Positions 34,981 to 45,204 of a DNA stretch of 64,000 nucleotides are shown piece by piece. Every line of letters starts with the position of its first letter. Positions within the stretch are counted from its first letter, which is position 1. A program made the position numbers and the translations under genes. Source of the stretch: Hermodice carunculata (Eukaryota; Annelida; Polychaeta; Eunicida; Amphinomidae); assembly GCA_964020975.1 (NCBI GenBank), contig OZ026612.1, forward strand, positions 134,036,418 to 134,100,417, read 5' to 3'. The notes beneath the pieces are model-generated. The model was not told the origin of the DNA and did not search any database. It saw nothing but the letters and a program-made list of their open reading frames with translations.

Positions 34981-36783
34981 TATTTGATCTCTGATCAGCA
35001 AGCAGCCAAAGGGTGCAAAGTCATTTGGAGGGGGGGGGGGCATGCTCCCCCTGATAAAATTTGAATTTTACACAATATTTGATGCACTTTCCTGTATCCT
35101 GGCACACAAATTGGCAATACTGTCCTAGATAAAAGAATTTCTTGTGATTTATATCCAATATCCCACACCAGAAATTTTCCGAAGCTGTTAATTTTATCTG
35201 GGAAAAAAATGATAAAAAGTTAAAAAAAAAATTCTAGTGCACAGTAGTTTGTAGGGATTTTTAAAGAGAATTGCAATAAACTGTTTATATTTCAAAGTTA
35301 TATTGTCTGTGTATTTTTATAATCTACCATACTGATATTCTCACATACTTTAGGTTATGACTGTGTAACGAAGTGACATAAATTCATCTATCAATGCCTG
35401 GGGCTGTCACTTTGCTTAAGTTTTGAATCACAGTGGGTGGGGATGCTGAATTTTTTTAAAAGGTATACAAGTCTATACTTAAAAACATTAGCTCACCCAT
35501 GGATACTTTTTAAAAAAGTTTTATCCCCCAGTACCCCTTTCTAAGCAATTCCAGTGGACCAAGCTTTTTCCCCAGGCTAAGCTAACTTAATTAAATATAG
35601 GTCTTGTACTATATTGTACCATAATTACCCACTGTTAACGCACCCTTTTTGAGCAAAATATACTTTTATAAAGTCTTGGTACATGGTCACCCTTCACGGT
35701 GAATGGGTAGTTGCACAGGGGGTGATACAAGCCTTCATTGAAAGTCTTTAAATGTACATCAAACAAGCATATTTCGTCAAAAGACATGCATACCTACTTT
35801 TTATGCTCTTTTTGAACAAATCATGGCTAATTACCAACTTTACTGCAATCATTTTTTTTGGGGGGGGGGTAAAATTTTAAAGTAGGGTAGTTCAGGTCTG
35901 CATTGTGATCTGAGCAGCATTTCAAATGTTGCTCACCAGATGGAGACACCAAGACAAATTTAAACTTCACACGTAAAAAGTGTGTAATTTACACACACTT
36001 TCTGTCTGGCTAAGTTCCAACTTTAGCTGGTCCTGTGGTTTAATTATTGATGAATTTACAGTGATATCCTGTCTTATGTAATGAAATAAGCATACATACA
36101 AGTGCATGTGTTGTGGTGTGAAACTGAAAGTACCACTGGCAACAGTGATGACTGCTCTCCTGACTGACCAAAAATCCTGCGCTTACCTCAGGGAATAGAC
36201 CTGTTCATACCCAGTTGTACCGACTTTTTCTGGACCATAAATAATTATGCACTCCATTGTTGGCCTGATTGTCCAATCAGCAAGCGGCCAAGTCTGGCCG
36301 ACACCTTCACGTTTACAACAGGTGCCACAGCTAATGCTAGTGATTACAGCATGGATTATGCTGAACAGTGTGAATTGTTTACCTAAAATGTCACATTAGT
36401 GGTGAAACATGCAATTTTAGTTTGCTGACAGTTTGACTTTCCATCAAATCCAAGCACATCCTGTGTTTTACTTTCTGATCCTTCCATGTGTAATCAGGCC
36501 AGCGTGGTTGAGCACAAATGGAAAAAAAGCAGGGTGCGCTTCCCAAAGTGAACCGCATAAACCCAAGTCCCATAAACTGGTCTATTATGGTACATCATAT
36601 CAGCATTATAATGTACGTCATCATTTACTTGATATTTCATTAACAATAGCAAGGCACATGATCAGTAACAAAAAGGCCACTGCAACATGTGGCTGTGAAC
36701 TTCTGCCACGTTGAATAGTCAAAAGGAAAGGGCAACTACGGCAAATGCTGTGATGGCAGGCAGTAATTTCAAGCCGTGCTTTT
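34981..36783. other. Intergenic, homopolymer tracts only
   Basis: G-runs at about 35030-35040 and 35858-35868 and A/T-rich tracts. Frames at 36391-36714 lack motifs. No gene supported. Confidence 0.35.
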
Positions 36784-36812
36784 ACATATATATATATATA
36801 TATATATATATC
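36784..36812 (+). repeat. (TA)n microsatellite
   Basis: About 14 AT/TA units. Confidence 0.95.
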
Positions 36813-37099
36813 TTTACTTTGCATCTTTATTTTCTTTTTTCATCAGAGCCGTCTTTTTCTTGGGTTTTTGCCAGGCTGGTTACCTTCATTTGGAGTCTTA
36901 ATCATAAGTCCATCCAATGGCAGACTCTGACATTTCAATCAAACACCCAGCCAACCAACCCTGAATGCATAGTTCATGAAACGGCTGCTCAGCTTTAACT
37001 GGCAGTTGGTCTGGGAGTATACCCAATGTGGCTATGGCCAAAGATTGATAGAAACATAATTGACGGTTCAAGCTTATGATATGCAAAATAATGCTTGCA
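36813..37099. other. Intergenic spacer
   Basis: Nothing recognised. No 300-base gap results, but no gene is present. Confidence 0.3.
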
Positions 37100-37578
37100 A
37101 CATGCAAAAAATTAAGTCTTTCACTGGCGCAATTCGTTGCAAAATATTACAATTTTTTAAGCAGATTGTTTTCAAGGACTGGGCAAGTGTCAGACAGGGG
37201 ATGTCACCTGCATATTGGGGCACGTTTTGTTATAAATCAACTTGCCAGAGATGGTGTAAATTTACTGGTGCCAGGCAAGTGTTAATGTGCCAGAGATGGT
37301 GTTTTACTGGTGCCAGGCAAGTGTTAATGTGCCAGATATGGTGTTTTACTGGTACCACAGAAGTAGGCAAGTGTTAAAGTGCAAGAGATTGTGTTTTTTC
37401 CTGGTGCCATGCAAGCAGGCAAGTGTTAATGTGCCAGAGAAGGTGTTTTACTGGTGCCAGGCAAGTGTTAATGTTCAGTGTTGGTGGACAGAAGACAGAC
37501 AACAGATCACAGACAACAGATAGATGGATAATACTCATCTTATTAGTTAAGCTGCCTGACAAGTCAGCTGAGCTAAAA
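37100..37578 (+). repeat. Family C-type element with a 42-bp tandem core
   Basis: From about 37255 a 42-bp unit, GCCAGGCAAGTGTTAATGTG plus CCAGAGATGGTGTTTTACTG, recurs about five times with indels to 37470. Then GGACAGAAGACAGACAACAG, and AGATAGATGG lead to the terminal CTGCCTGACAAGTCAGCTGA GCT (37551-37575), the C-family 3' end. Only this end and the layout are shared with the big C copy at 49977; the core is unrelated. Confidence 0.6.
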
Positions 37579-37926
37579 AGTACAACTCTTGCCTCCAAGG
37601 ATTCTAAGTTATACCACCCCAAAGCACTAAATTCGTAAAATAATGGCCATATAATGTATAGGAATTGAGGTTGTGGCCACTAATATTTTACAGCAAAGTA
37701 GACCAAACAAAATGCATACTTGCTCCCAATTTCAGAGTCTTCACTAAAATTGTCTGCTAATGACCATTTGATAACCAAAATTGTATGCATCAACCCTTTC
37801 ACTGACAGAACTATACAAAAGACCAAACTGATGTGCATCTGTATACTTTGTAAGTTCCCATACTTTGATACACAGTCACTCTTGTACCATTTACTTTTCT
37901 CTGAGACCATGAGGACTTTTACTGCA
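37579..37926. other. Intergenic, nothing recognised
   Basis: Overlapping 76-aa frames on both strands (37680-37950) without motifs. Confidence 0.3.
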
Positions 37927-38044
37927 AAATGTCTACGAGTCTTCTATTAACACTTTCCTGTGGAATTAAGACCAAGTCAACAGCTAAATGTCTACGAGTC
38001 TGTGATTAACCCTTTCCTGTGGAATTAAGACTGAGTCGACAGCT
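37927..38044 (+). repeat. 59-bp tandem duplication covering a MITE end
   Basis: AAATGTCTACGAGTC ... CTTTCCTGTGGAATTAAGAC occurs at 37927-37985 and again at 37986-38044. The duplicated piece includes a TTAA and the left end of the piggyBac-like MITE that starts at 38010. Confidence 0.8.
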
Positions 38045-38233
38045 CTCTTGACGGGTGTTTTGTGCCCAACCCACAACAAAGACAGCTCTTGATTTGGCAA
38101 CTGGTATTTTGATAGGTTTTATCTACCGTTCTTGTTCAAATTTTTTTTTAATTAATGTTGAAATTAGTCACAACATTGAAACAGACGACATGTGACCATC
38201 AGCCAGTTTTGGACAATTTAAGGGGAGACAGGG
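38010..38233. mobile_element. piggyBac-like MITE, TTAA-flanked (copy 1)
   Basis: Starts CCCTTTCCTGTGGAATTAAG directly after TTAA (38006-38009), and its right end complements to CCCTGTCTCCCCTTAAATTG before TTAA (38234-38237). It is 224 bp and non-coding. AAGACTGAGTCGACAGCT is shared with the copy at 43220 (AAGACTGAGTCAACAGCT) at the same distance from the end. TTAA targets and CCCT ends are the piggyBac signature. The inverted repeats are short and imperfect. Confidence 0.6.
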
Positions 38234-38347
38234 TTAAAGCCAGCATTAATTGACAAAATTAAACAGGTTGACGTCTCTGTTGTCCACCACACTACATCCC
38301 ATAATTATAATACTGGCTACATTAATTAGCGTATTACTTTTGTAGCA

Positions 38348-38483
38348 CAGGGCCAGAATTTCGCAAAATTTTGTGAGAATCTATTTGGATTTTTGTCAAT
38401 TACTTTTCTTTTAAAGGAAAAACAAGTTTAGGAGAATCTTTACGAGACTGGATACTTGGATTCTCGCCCAAATTCTGGCCCTG
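38348..38483. mobile_element. Short inverted-repeat element (MITE-like)
   Basis: Left end CAGGGCCAGAATTTCGCAAA, and the right end complements to CAGGGCCAGAATTTGGGCGA; both continue to GAGAATC. The span is 136 bp with an AT-rich centre. The ends look hAT-like (CAGGG), but no 8-bp target duplication is visible, so the superfamily is open. Confidence 0.55.
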
Positions 38484-39560
38484 TAACATGATGTAAATTA
38501 CTGACTGAAATGAAAGTGGTCAGCTCTTCTAAGTCAACATTACCCAACCAGCTGCAGTCATAAGTCTGTCAGTTTATAATCTAATTCCTTGCACCAAAGT
38601 ATGGATTCCATACTAACAGGATGCTTTGTGATCCTTGCTAATTAATCACTGAAGGAGGATAAATAGGAAACTAAAGTAATACCATGTCATATGCACCATG
38701 CAAGGGCTTAAGCATTCTGATGGCTGGCTTTTGTTATCAAAAGAACAGTCTAAAAAAGGTCTGATGGCACTGAATGAACATTTCTAATTAAAAGAAAAAT
38801 TCTCATGATTATAGGAGAAAAAAAGATTAGCCTGTAGAAAAGCTACTTTGGCACAAATATTTCAAAAGGCTACATATATTACATGTAGTTTCCATGAAGA
38901 TCCTGGATAAAATTACTCACCAGGGTCAACGACATTACTATATTCCTGGGGATTAAAAAAAATACACTAAAGATCAAACATTTTGCAGGCAAGTTTACCA
39001 TGAAATAGACTCTAATGCCATGAAATGATAGTCTTAAAAGGATATGATGTCTCTCAGGAGAGCTGACCTTTAGAGGAACTACCATTGTGTCCCATCATTG
39101 CAAACTGAGCTGGATATACATATCAAACTATAGTTAATACCCATCAAGTTTCACATTAATATAGTATCCCACTGACCTGTACTCTTGGTGGCAATTTTCA
39201 GTTTTAAATTAATATACAACCCACATTGGCCTGTATTTTTGCAGATATTCATTGGTTTTAAATTAATATTCCACCCCCACTGATATGTGCTCATGCAGAC
39301 AATATCATCATTTTTACATTTTTAATCAGGGAAAAGGAATTTAGTGTACCATGGGGTGCAAAATACAAAACAGAAACCAGGTACAGATAGATTCATAGAT
39401 GGATGGATTGATGGATGGACAGACTGACGGACAGACATAGAGATTGATAGATAGATTGACAGACTGGGCTTTTTTTGCACAGATAGCTACGATGTGACAC
39501 ATCTCCCTAACTTAGCAGACCTGTAACAGATCATCCACTACTTACAAACTTGTCACACGT
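38484..39560. other. Intergenic with degenerate GATA/GACA tracts
   Basis: Near 39150-39300 a degenerate unit TTTTAAATTAATAT ... CCCAC recurs about three times. Near 39385-39465 there are ATGGATGG, GACAGACTGACGGACAGAC and GATAGATAGATTGACAG words, like the microsatellites near the 3' ends of families B to E. No gene. Confidence 0.4.
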
Positions 39561-39574
39561 CAACACATGTTTAC

Positions 39575-40245
39575 ATCAAAGGTTCCCCACCATTGTAGTG
39601 ATTATCTGTACAGATATCACAGGAAGATTCCTCACCATTGTAGTGATTATCTGTACATATATCAATAGAAGGTTCTTCACCATTGTAGAGATTATCTGTA
39701 CATATATCAATAGAAGGTTCTTCACCATTGTAGTGATCATCTGTACATATATCAATAGAAGGTTCTTCACCATTGTAGAGATTATCTGTACATATATCAA
39801 TAGAACGTTCTTCACCATTGTAGAGATTATCTGTACATATATCAATAGAAGGTTCTTCACCATTGTAGAGATTATCTGTACATATATCAATAGAAGGTTC
39901 TTCACCATTGTAGTGATTATCTGTACATATATCAATAGAAGGTTCTTCACCATTGTAGTGATTATCTGTACATATATCAATAGAAGGTTCTTCACCATTA
40001 TAGAGATTATCTGTACATATATCAATAGAAGGTTCTTCACCATTGTAGTGATTATCTATACATATATCAATTGAAGGTTCTTCACCATTGTAGTGATTAT
40101 CTGTACATATATCAATATAAGGTTCTTCACCATTGTAGTGATTATCTGTACATATATCAATGGAAGGTTCTTCACCATTGTAGTGATTATCTGTACATAT
40201 ATCAATGGAAGGTTCTTCACCATTGCAGTTATTGTGTTGTACAGA
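39575..40245 (+). repeat. 45-bp minisatellite, about 15 units
   Basis: The unit combines AAGGTTCTTCACCATTGTAG, AGATTATCTG and TACATATATCAATAG (period 45). Units differ mostly by AGAG versus AGTG. Because 45 is divisible by three and no unit holds a stop in three of the frames, long frames appear on both strands: RRFFTIVEIICTYIN repeats on plus (174 aa) and NGEEPSIDICTDNHY repeats on minus (259 aa). I treat them as artefacts, since there is no unrepeated coding context. Confidence 0.92.
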
Positions 40246-40344
40246 TATCAATGACGTTCCCCTCATCTCAGTCAGTATTTTTGCAGTATGTGTTGAAAAG
40301 TGTCTTTCTAAACAAACCAATGTGTTCTTGGTTTGCAAAGCACA

Positions 40345-40440
40345 GATCAATCAATCAATCAATCAATCAATCCTTTATTCTTCATTTGGCAACATATTGA
40401 AGATTAAACAATATGCATTACAATGAAAGGCCAGACAAAA
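40345..40440 (-). repeat. Probable retroelement 3' tail with (TTGA)n
   Basis: On the minus strand: GAAGAATAAAGGA followed by (TTGA)6. A short AATAAAG-ended fragment with a tetranucleotide tail is typical of the last bases of truncated LINEs or SINEs. Confidence 0.5.
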
Positions 40441-40514
40441 GGCAGCACCTTGTCCTGCTACTCTGTGTAATTAAGTCATAGACAAGATAACACATAATAC
40501 TTAATGTACAATAA

Positions 40515-41978
40515 CAAACATAAGGCCCATGGGCCTTATGCTCTGCTGACATATAATCTGATGGCCATCTCCCAAAATTTATTCCCTCCACGACCCTGTG
40601 AAATTAGTCCAGGTTATCCATATTATGCAACATCAAACTTTCACATGAACATACATTTGTAGTACACTTGGCATTGCTCCCCTTGTTCTTTATCAACATA
40701 CTGGATTTAGTCTCCTTGAAAAATAGGTCAAGGTCACACAACATATTACAAAATGTAACCATCAGCCTAGTCCACACTTGGTGGTAAGTTTTGCAGTTCC
40801 ATCTCAATTCATAATCAAAATAATGAATTGAATGTACTTTTAATACCTATGTGCTAGTTCTAGGCACTTACAACCACAATCGACGCCATCATGACTCCAT
40901 AGATCAGTGACTTTTGTCTGTATAATATTCCAGTAATGGTATATTGATACATGAGCACAAGTTCAGATGTAATAACCATAACAAAAAATGTCTTCTCTAA
41001 ATTTATTCCTTCTAACCTAATTGAGAAAGTAGGTGAAGGTCACCTATATTACGGAATACGGAACTTCTATATATGATAAACATTTGTGGTACATTTGGCA
41101 TTATTTGTTAGCCTTCTTATTTCTCAACATGTCAAAGTAAGTGTTTCTTGCAACCTTAATGACCTTGAAAAATAGGTTAAGGTCACCCAAAATTTCACAA
41201 AATTTGATCATTGGCCAAATACATATTTCAGGTAGATCTACAAGTTCCAACTCAAGTTATAATAAAAGTGATGAATTTAATGTACTTTTATTGCCTAAAA
41301 TGCCAGTTTCACTTAATACAACCAGTAGCACCACCATGACTCGGTTCTTATCGTAGATTTTGTCTGTCCTGCAATGGTATATCGATACATGTCCACAAGT
41401 TAAAACATAATGACCATAATAAGTAAGTCATTTCCTTATATGTACACTCAATGACGTTGACCTTGAGAAAGGAGGCCAAGGTCACCTATATTATGCAACA
41501 TATAACTTCTACATATAACATATATTTGTGGTACCTCTGGTATCATTGTCCTTATTCTTTCTCAACATAATAAATTTCAAGTGTTTTCACCACCTTTTGG
41601 TCCATATCTTCTGTATACTGTAGCTGGTGCCACCAAATTTCAGCATGTTTTTTTTTTTTTGTCTTTTTGCCTGATTGACATTCCCGCCAAGTTTTGAGAT
41701 AATTCATGAAAAACTTTTTTTTCCAAAACAGCATTCTAATAATTTTCCTATTTTGGCCCAAATATTACATAGTACTATGGATGGTTCCATAATATCGAAC
41801 TTCACCTAGATTTACACACACTTGAAAAGCCCTGAAAGTTACATGGGGCTAACATGAAAACTGTTGACTGTAACACATTCACAAGCAATAGTTTACAGAC
41901 AGAGGGACAGAGGGACGGACTGACTAACAAGAGACATGAATGATCACATGAGCTGTGAGACCTAGGGTCAGTAGAGCT
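40515..41978 (+). repeat. Family B element, copy B4, both ends present
   Basis: The 5' end is the perfect 18-bp palindrome TAAGGCCCATGGGCCTTA (40521-40538), then TGCTCTGCTGAC. Core units carry ACCTTGAAAAATAGGTCAAG, GTCACACAACATATTACAAA, TTTGTGGTACATTTGGCAT and AACTTCTACATATAACATAT, repeating at about 40620, 41060 and 41480 (period about 430 bp). After GACAGAGGGACAGAGGGACG comes the 3' hairpin AGCTGTGAGACC...GGTCAGTAGAGCT (41951-41978). It is the best complete B copy in the window (about 1.46 kb) and has no coding capacity. Confidence 0.8.
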
Positions 41979-42309
41979 AAAAAGGCGACTGTTTTGTTGT
42001 AAAGGGCAGTAAGGTTTGCAGGTTGTACTCTTTTCCACCAGGCTGATCAGACAAGTTGCCTGCAAGGTCTGCAATATGTCACATCCATACTGTAAACGTA
42101 TTGTATTTAATCTGCACTTAATTTATCATTTTACATTTTTGTGGGTATTTAATTTCACAAATTTGCCTATGCTACAAAATAAAAAATTGCTACAGGCTTC
42201 TGTAACACCACTGTTGACTGCAACACTTGCTCCTGCTTTCACTTATTGCTAATTTCAAGGTGGCCTGATCACATGGTAGCCTATACTATACTATAGACAA
42301 GAATCACAT
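41979..42309. other. Intergenic spacer
   Basis: Overlapping frames on both strands at 41802-42252, none with a motif. Confidence 0.3.
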
Positions 42310-42440
42310 GATACTTGGTCTCATAATCATTCAATCAGCCTTATGTATAGTTGATACTTGGTCTCATAATCATTCAATCAGCCTTATGTATAGTTGATAC
42401 TTGGTCTCATAATCATTCAATCAGCCTTATGTATAGTTGT
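42310..42440 (+). repeat. 43-bp tandem repeat, three copies
   Basis: GATACTTGGTCTCATAATCA and TTCAATCAGCCTTATGTATA plus GTT recur at 42310, 42353 and 42396, almost identical. Confidence 0.9.
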
Positions 42441-43215
42441 GATGAACAAGTATTAAAAAGTATAAAATGTCAAACTCTGGGTCTTTCAATGAAGAATCAC
42501 ATGGTTTAAAATGTATATGTAACATGCATGGTATTGAGCATATGGAAATTCTGTTGCTTCTTCATTTTGCAAGGTATTTAATTTTGCATCTTTAACAAAC
42601 TCACAAAATTTGCGAAATTTAATACCTAATAAAGTTAAGTATGTTTACAGTATGGTTAGGCAGTAGTGACAAACTGCTACTGTAATATGACTGCACATAC
42701 CTATGGAAAACAAAGGGTGTCAGTAATATTACAAAAGTCTAGACCCATATGTTTTACTTGGGTTGCAAAGCAGACCAAGCTTATACCAATCACTGTCCAT
42801 GGCACCGATGTTGGTGTTGGCGTATACCTTTCCAATCCTAATTGTGAGGTGGAGCAAACCAAAGGCCTCATGGAAAACAATCACGCACAATCAGTGTGGT
42901 GGAAACACTTTCCAATTGCCTCCTGGACCAAGAACAGAACCTACGTCACAGAGGTGAAAGGTTACTGTCTTAGCCCTCAGCCAGCCAAGCAACATTTGCA
43001 GAGTGTGATTCATTCACAAATAACATATGCCATACGGATGTGGATACTGACACTTTTCAATTTTTGAACCCCATTTTCTCATTATATGAAACTTCACTCT
43101 TCAAATCCACGTTTTAGTGACCTGAAACTTCATTTTTGAAACTTTCTGAAAACGATAAAATCCGATTCTGTGTTTTGCCCAAGTTTGCAAGCTAACTGCT
43201 TTCCTAGCTTCTACC
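42441..43215. other. Intergenic; longest non-repeat frame is unrecognised
   Basis: A 133-aa frame at 42666-43067 (plus) is the longest here not made by a tandem repeat. It is Cys- and Gln-containing without any domain I recognise, and a second frame overlaps it. It could be chance or a relic. Confidence 0.25.
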
Positions 43216-43219
43216 TTAA

Positions 43220-43448
43220 CCCTTAAAGCGCTAATTTAAGACTGAGTCAACAGCTTTCTTCGGGGCACTTTGCGCACATTGCGTGCAAAGTGCCCCAAAG
43301 AAAGCTGTTGACTAAGACTACTTTTTGCTTTAGACCAGACTTCCTGGTATTTGAATGAAAGGTATCTTTGTGAGGAATTTGAATCTTAACCATGTATTGT
43401 TTAAAGGGAATGAGAAAATGACTATAGCCATGATTAGCACTTTAAGGG
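43220..43448. mobile_element. piggyBac-like MITE, TTAA-flanked (copy 2) with a strong central hairpin
   Basis: TTAA (43216-43219), CCCTTAAAGCGCTAAT, and on the right, complemented, CCCTTAAAGTGCTAAT next to TTAA (43449-43452). The inverted repeats are 16 bp with one mismatch. Off-centre at 43246-43312 is a hairpin of about 30-bp arms: GTCAACAGCTTTCTT ... GGGGCACTTTGC against its complement GCAAAGTGCCCC ... AAGAAAGCTGTTGAC. At 229 bp it is close in size to copy 1 and shares AAGACTGAGTC-ACAGCT. Non-coding. Confidence 0.75.
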
Positions 43449-44101
43449 TTAACTGAAACGCCTGCCTTGATCATATGTATGTTTGGCCAGTGCCTAGTCA
43501 CAATGCACTAGCTAGTTATCTGAGCATGAAGCAGCAATATGCGTGCAGGGAAAACAGTCACTGTGATACTGGCAGTGTGCACATGGACTGACAACTTGCA
43601 CCTGGTGTATAGATTAATGCTATAATAAGCATGCATACTGTGGCAGCAATGATATTGTATGCAGGAAAACTATTCATAGTGACACCTTGCATTAGGAATG
43701 ACCACCAAATACTGGCAACAATACACATTGCGTGATCACTGATACTGGCAATGTGCAAGTTGACACTGACAAATGTACTTGAACTGCTGATACTGATACT
43801 GGCAAACTGCTGATACTGATACTGGCAAACGTTTGTATCATGTGGATACTGACATTAACAAACTTGCAGGCTGCAGGAGTGCTGACAGTGGCAAACCACA
43901 CATGCATCATGTGTCACGATTACTAAGAAGCACTTGAAATTAAATATGTGATCAAACATTTTATATTGGCAAATGACCCACATGTTCTTCACCATCTTTG
44001 AAAAATGTCTGTGACCTTGTAAATTGGTCAAGGTCAAGATTACTCATACTTTTAATTTAGCTCCTTACACAGGAACATAGCAAATATAAATAAAATGTTA
44101 A
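43449..44101. other. Intergenic with a short GATACTGATACTGGCAAAC repeat
   Basis: At about 43735-43835 GATACTGATACTGGCAAAC and shorter GATACTGGCAA words recur. Otherwise no feature; minus frames at 43558-44037 are unsupported. Confidence 0.45.
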
Positions 44102-44294
44102 AAGGCAATCAGAGATTGCTGGATCCATGCCCCCTTGGCACACCATTATGTCCAGATGCACCTGTGTGTAAAGTTTCATTAATGTAAGTTGAAGGACAAG
44201 TGAATTATAGCCCGGACACCAAAAGCACACAGACGGACAGATGCACGGAAAAAACGATTACCATATATCCCTCCTCTGGTAGGAGGGTGGTATA
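44102..44294 (+). repeat. Short complete family E element
   Basis: Hairpin GCAATCAGAGATTGC (44105-44119), then GGATCCATGCCCCCTTGGCA. A single core unit follows (CACCATTATGTCCAGATG, GTGTGTAAAGTTTCATTAA), then CACACAGACGGACAGATGCA and the 3' hairpin CCCTCC-TCTGGTA-GGAGGG (44269-44287). At about 190 bp it is the smallest copy showing both ends and gives the minimal unit of the family. Confidence 0.7.
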
Positions 44295-44435
44295 ATACAA
44301 GCAATGTCATTTACAACTTCCAGAAAACAACCACTGCAGAGTATTATTCCCAAACTTTTCCCAAGTAGACGCTATTCAAGACCGCATATCTTTTTGAGAC
44401 TGCTCTCTCTGAACACTACGCTATCTTTTACATGT

Positions 44436-44522
44436 TGTACCTCTAATGAAAGACCACCTGTTTTGAGCGACTGCATTTTGACCCGGTGTAGGGATGGTCT
44501 CTCAAGAGAGGTACCACTGTAT
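44436..44522. mobile_element. Right end of a Tc1/mariner-type MITE
   Basis: GGTCTCTCAAGAGAGGTACC then ACTGTA. Complemented, it starts TACAGTGGTACCTCTC, a terminus very common in animal Tc1/mariner MITEs (TACAGTGGAACCTCTC-like). The matching left end is not found; internal words GAAAGACCACCTG and GAGCGACTGC lie upstream. A truncated copy. Confidence 0.45.
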
Positions 44523-44595
44523 AGTCAAGATCCAACATTGTGCCACATACGTCAGTCCAGTGTGATTTATATAAGTTTTTTTTTTTTTTTAAACT

Positions 44596-44636
44596 AGCCT
44601 CTGATGAGCCAGACTACTGGCGAAACCGGTCAGGCT
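44596..44636 (+). ncRNA. Hammerhead self-cleaving ribozyme motif (minimal, loopless stem III)
   Basis: All catalytic core bases are present in order: stem I 5' strand AGCCT (44596-44600), CTGATGA (44601-44607), stem II GCCAG-ACTA-CTGGC (44608-44621), GAA (44622-44624), stem III ACCGGT (44625-44630), cleavage-site C (44631), stem I 3' strand AGGCT (44632-44636). Stems I and II are perfect 5-bp helices. Stem III is the self-complementary ACCGGT with no loop, so one copy would be unstable and a dimer, or a tandem transcript, is expected to cleave after GGTC. Minimal hammerheads with very short stem III are known from animal retrozymes and Penelope-like elements. An T15-like tract precedes it (about 44577-44590). 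No coding element is adjacent, so its host element is unidentified. Activity is inference; the motif is read directly. Confidence 0.8.
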
Positions 44637-45204
44637 TTTTGAGTCAGCGGTTGGAGGGTCTTAAGTCATTTTGGGCCTTGCCCTGTTGATTGCTCATTTA
44701 TGTAAGGATGTTGCATGAAAAATCTGTAAAAAACATGACTGTGATTTATATAATGGTGTGATCTATTGTCCAAAAATTACACTGCTAATTTAATGTCTTT
44801 CAATACGTACAAACAATGGCCCTAATGTGTCAATGGGAGCTGGCGATACAGCAGTGACTGGCAGGGCCAGTCAAGCTGGCATCAGCTTTCATAGCTGGAT
44901 ATGCTGTAATTAAAACAGATGTGGTTGACCAGTGTTCAATTCATTGATATATTCATTAGCAGACAGGTCTGGTATGAACCTGGGTGCTGATTGGTCAATT
45001 TGTGCTTGTTAACCTAAGGTTGGTGGCCGTGACATTGGGTGGTAAGTGGGACATTATACAGTGGCTTGTAAAGACAATACAGGACATTCGTATTTAGCAC
45101 AGTACTGCTCTAACCATGTGTGTGGCTATGACTTAGGGTAGTAAGTGTTCCCAGTGGGGCATTATACAATGACATGCGCACTTTTCTGAGAATGCACACA
45201 TTTA
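44637..45204. other. Intergenic downstream of the ribozyme
   Basis: Holds GAGTCAGCGGTTGGAGGGTC and then ordinary DNA. Possibly the body of the ribozyme-bearing element, but no ends or repeats are recognised. Confidence 0.3.

Noticed and set aside
34653-34994. 113-aa frame as a gene
   Set aside because: It lies wholly within a family C repeat unit; sibling units at 50900 and 51420 do not keep the frame open.
39550-40350. 174-aa and 259-aa frames
   Set aside because: Both arise from a 45-bp minisatellite; the flanks show no coding continuation or domain.
42666-43067. 133-aa frame as a host gene
   Set aside because: No domain is recognised, a second frame overlaps it, and there are no splice or promoter signals; left as unexplained DNA.
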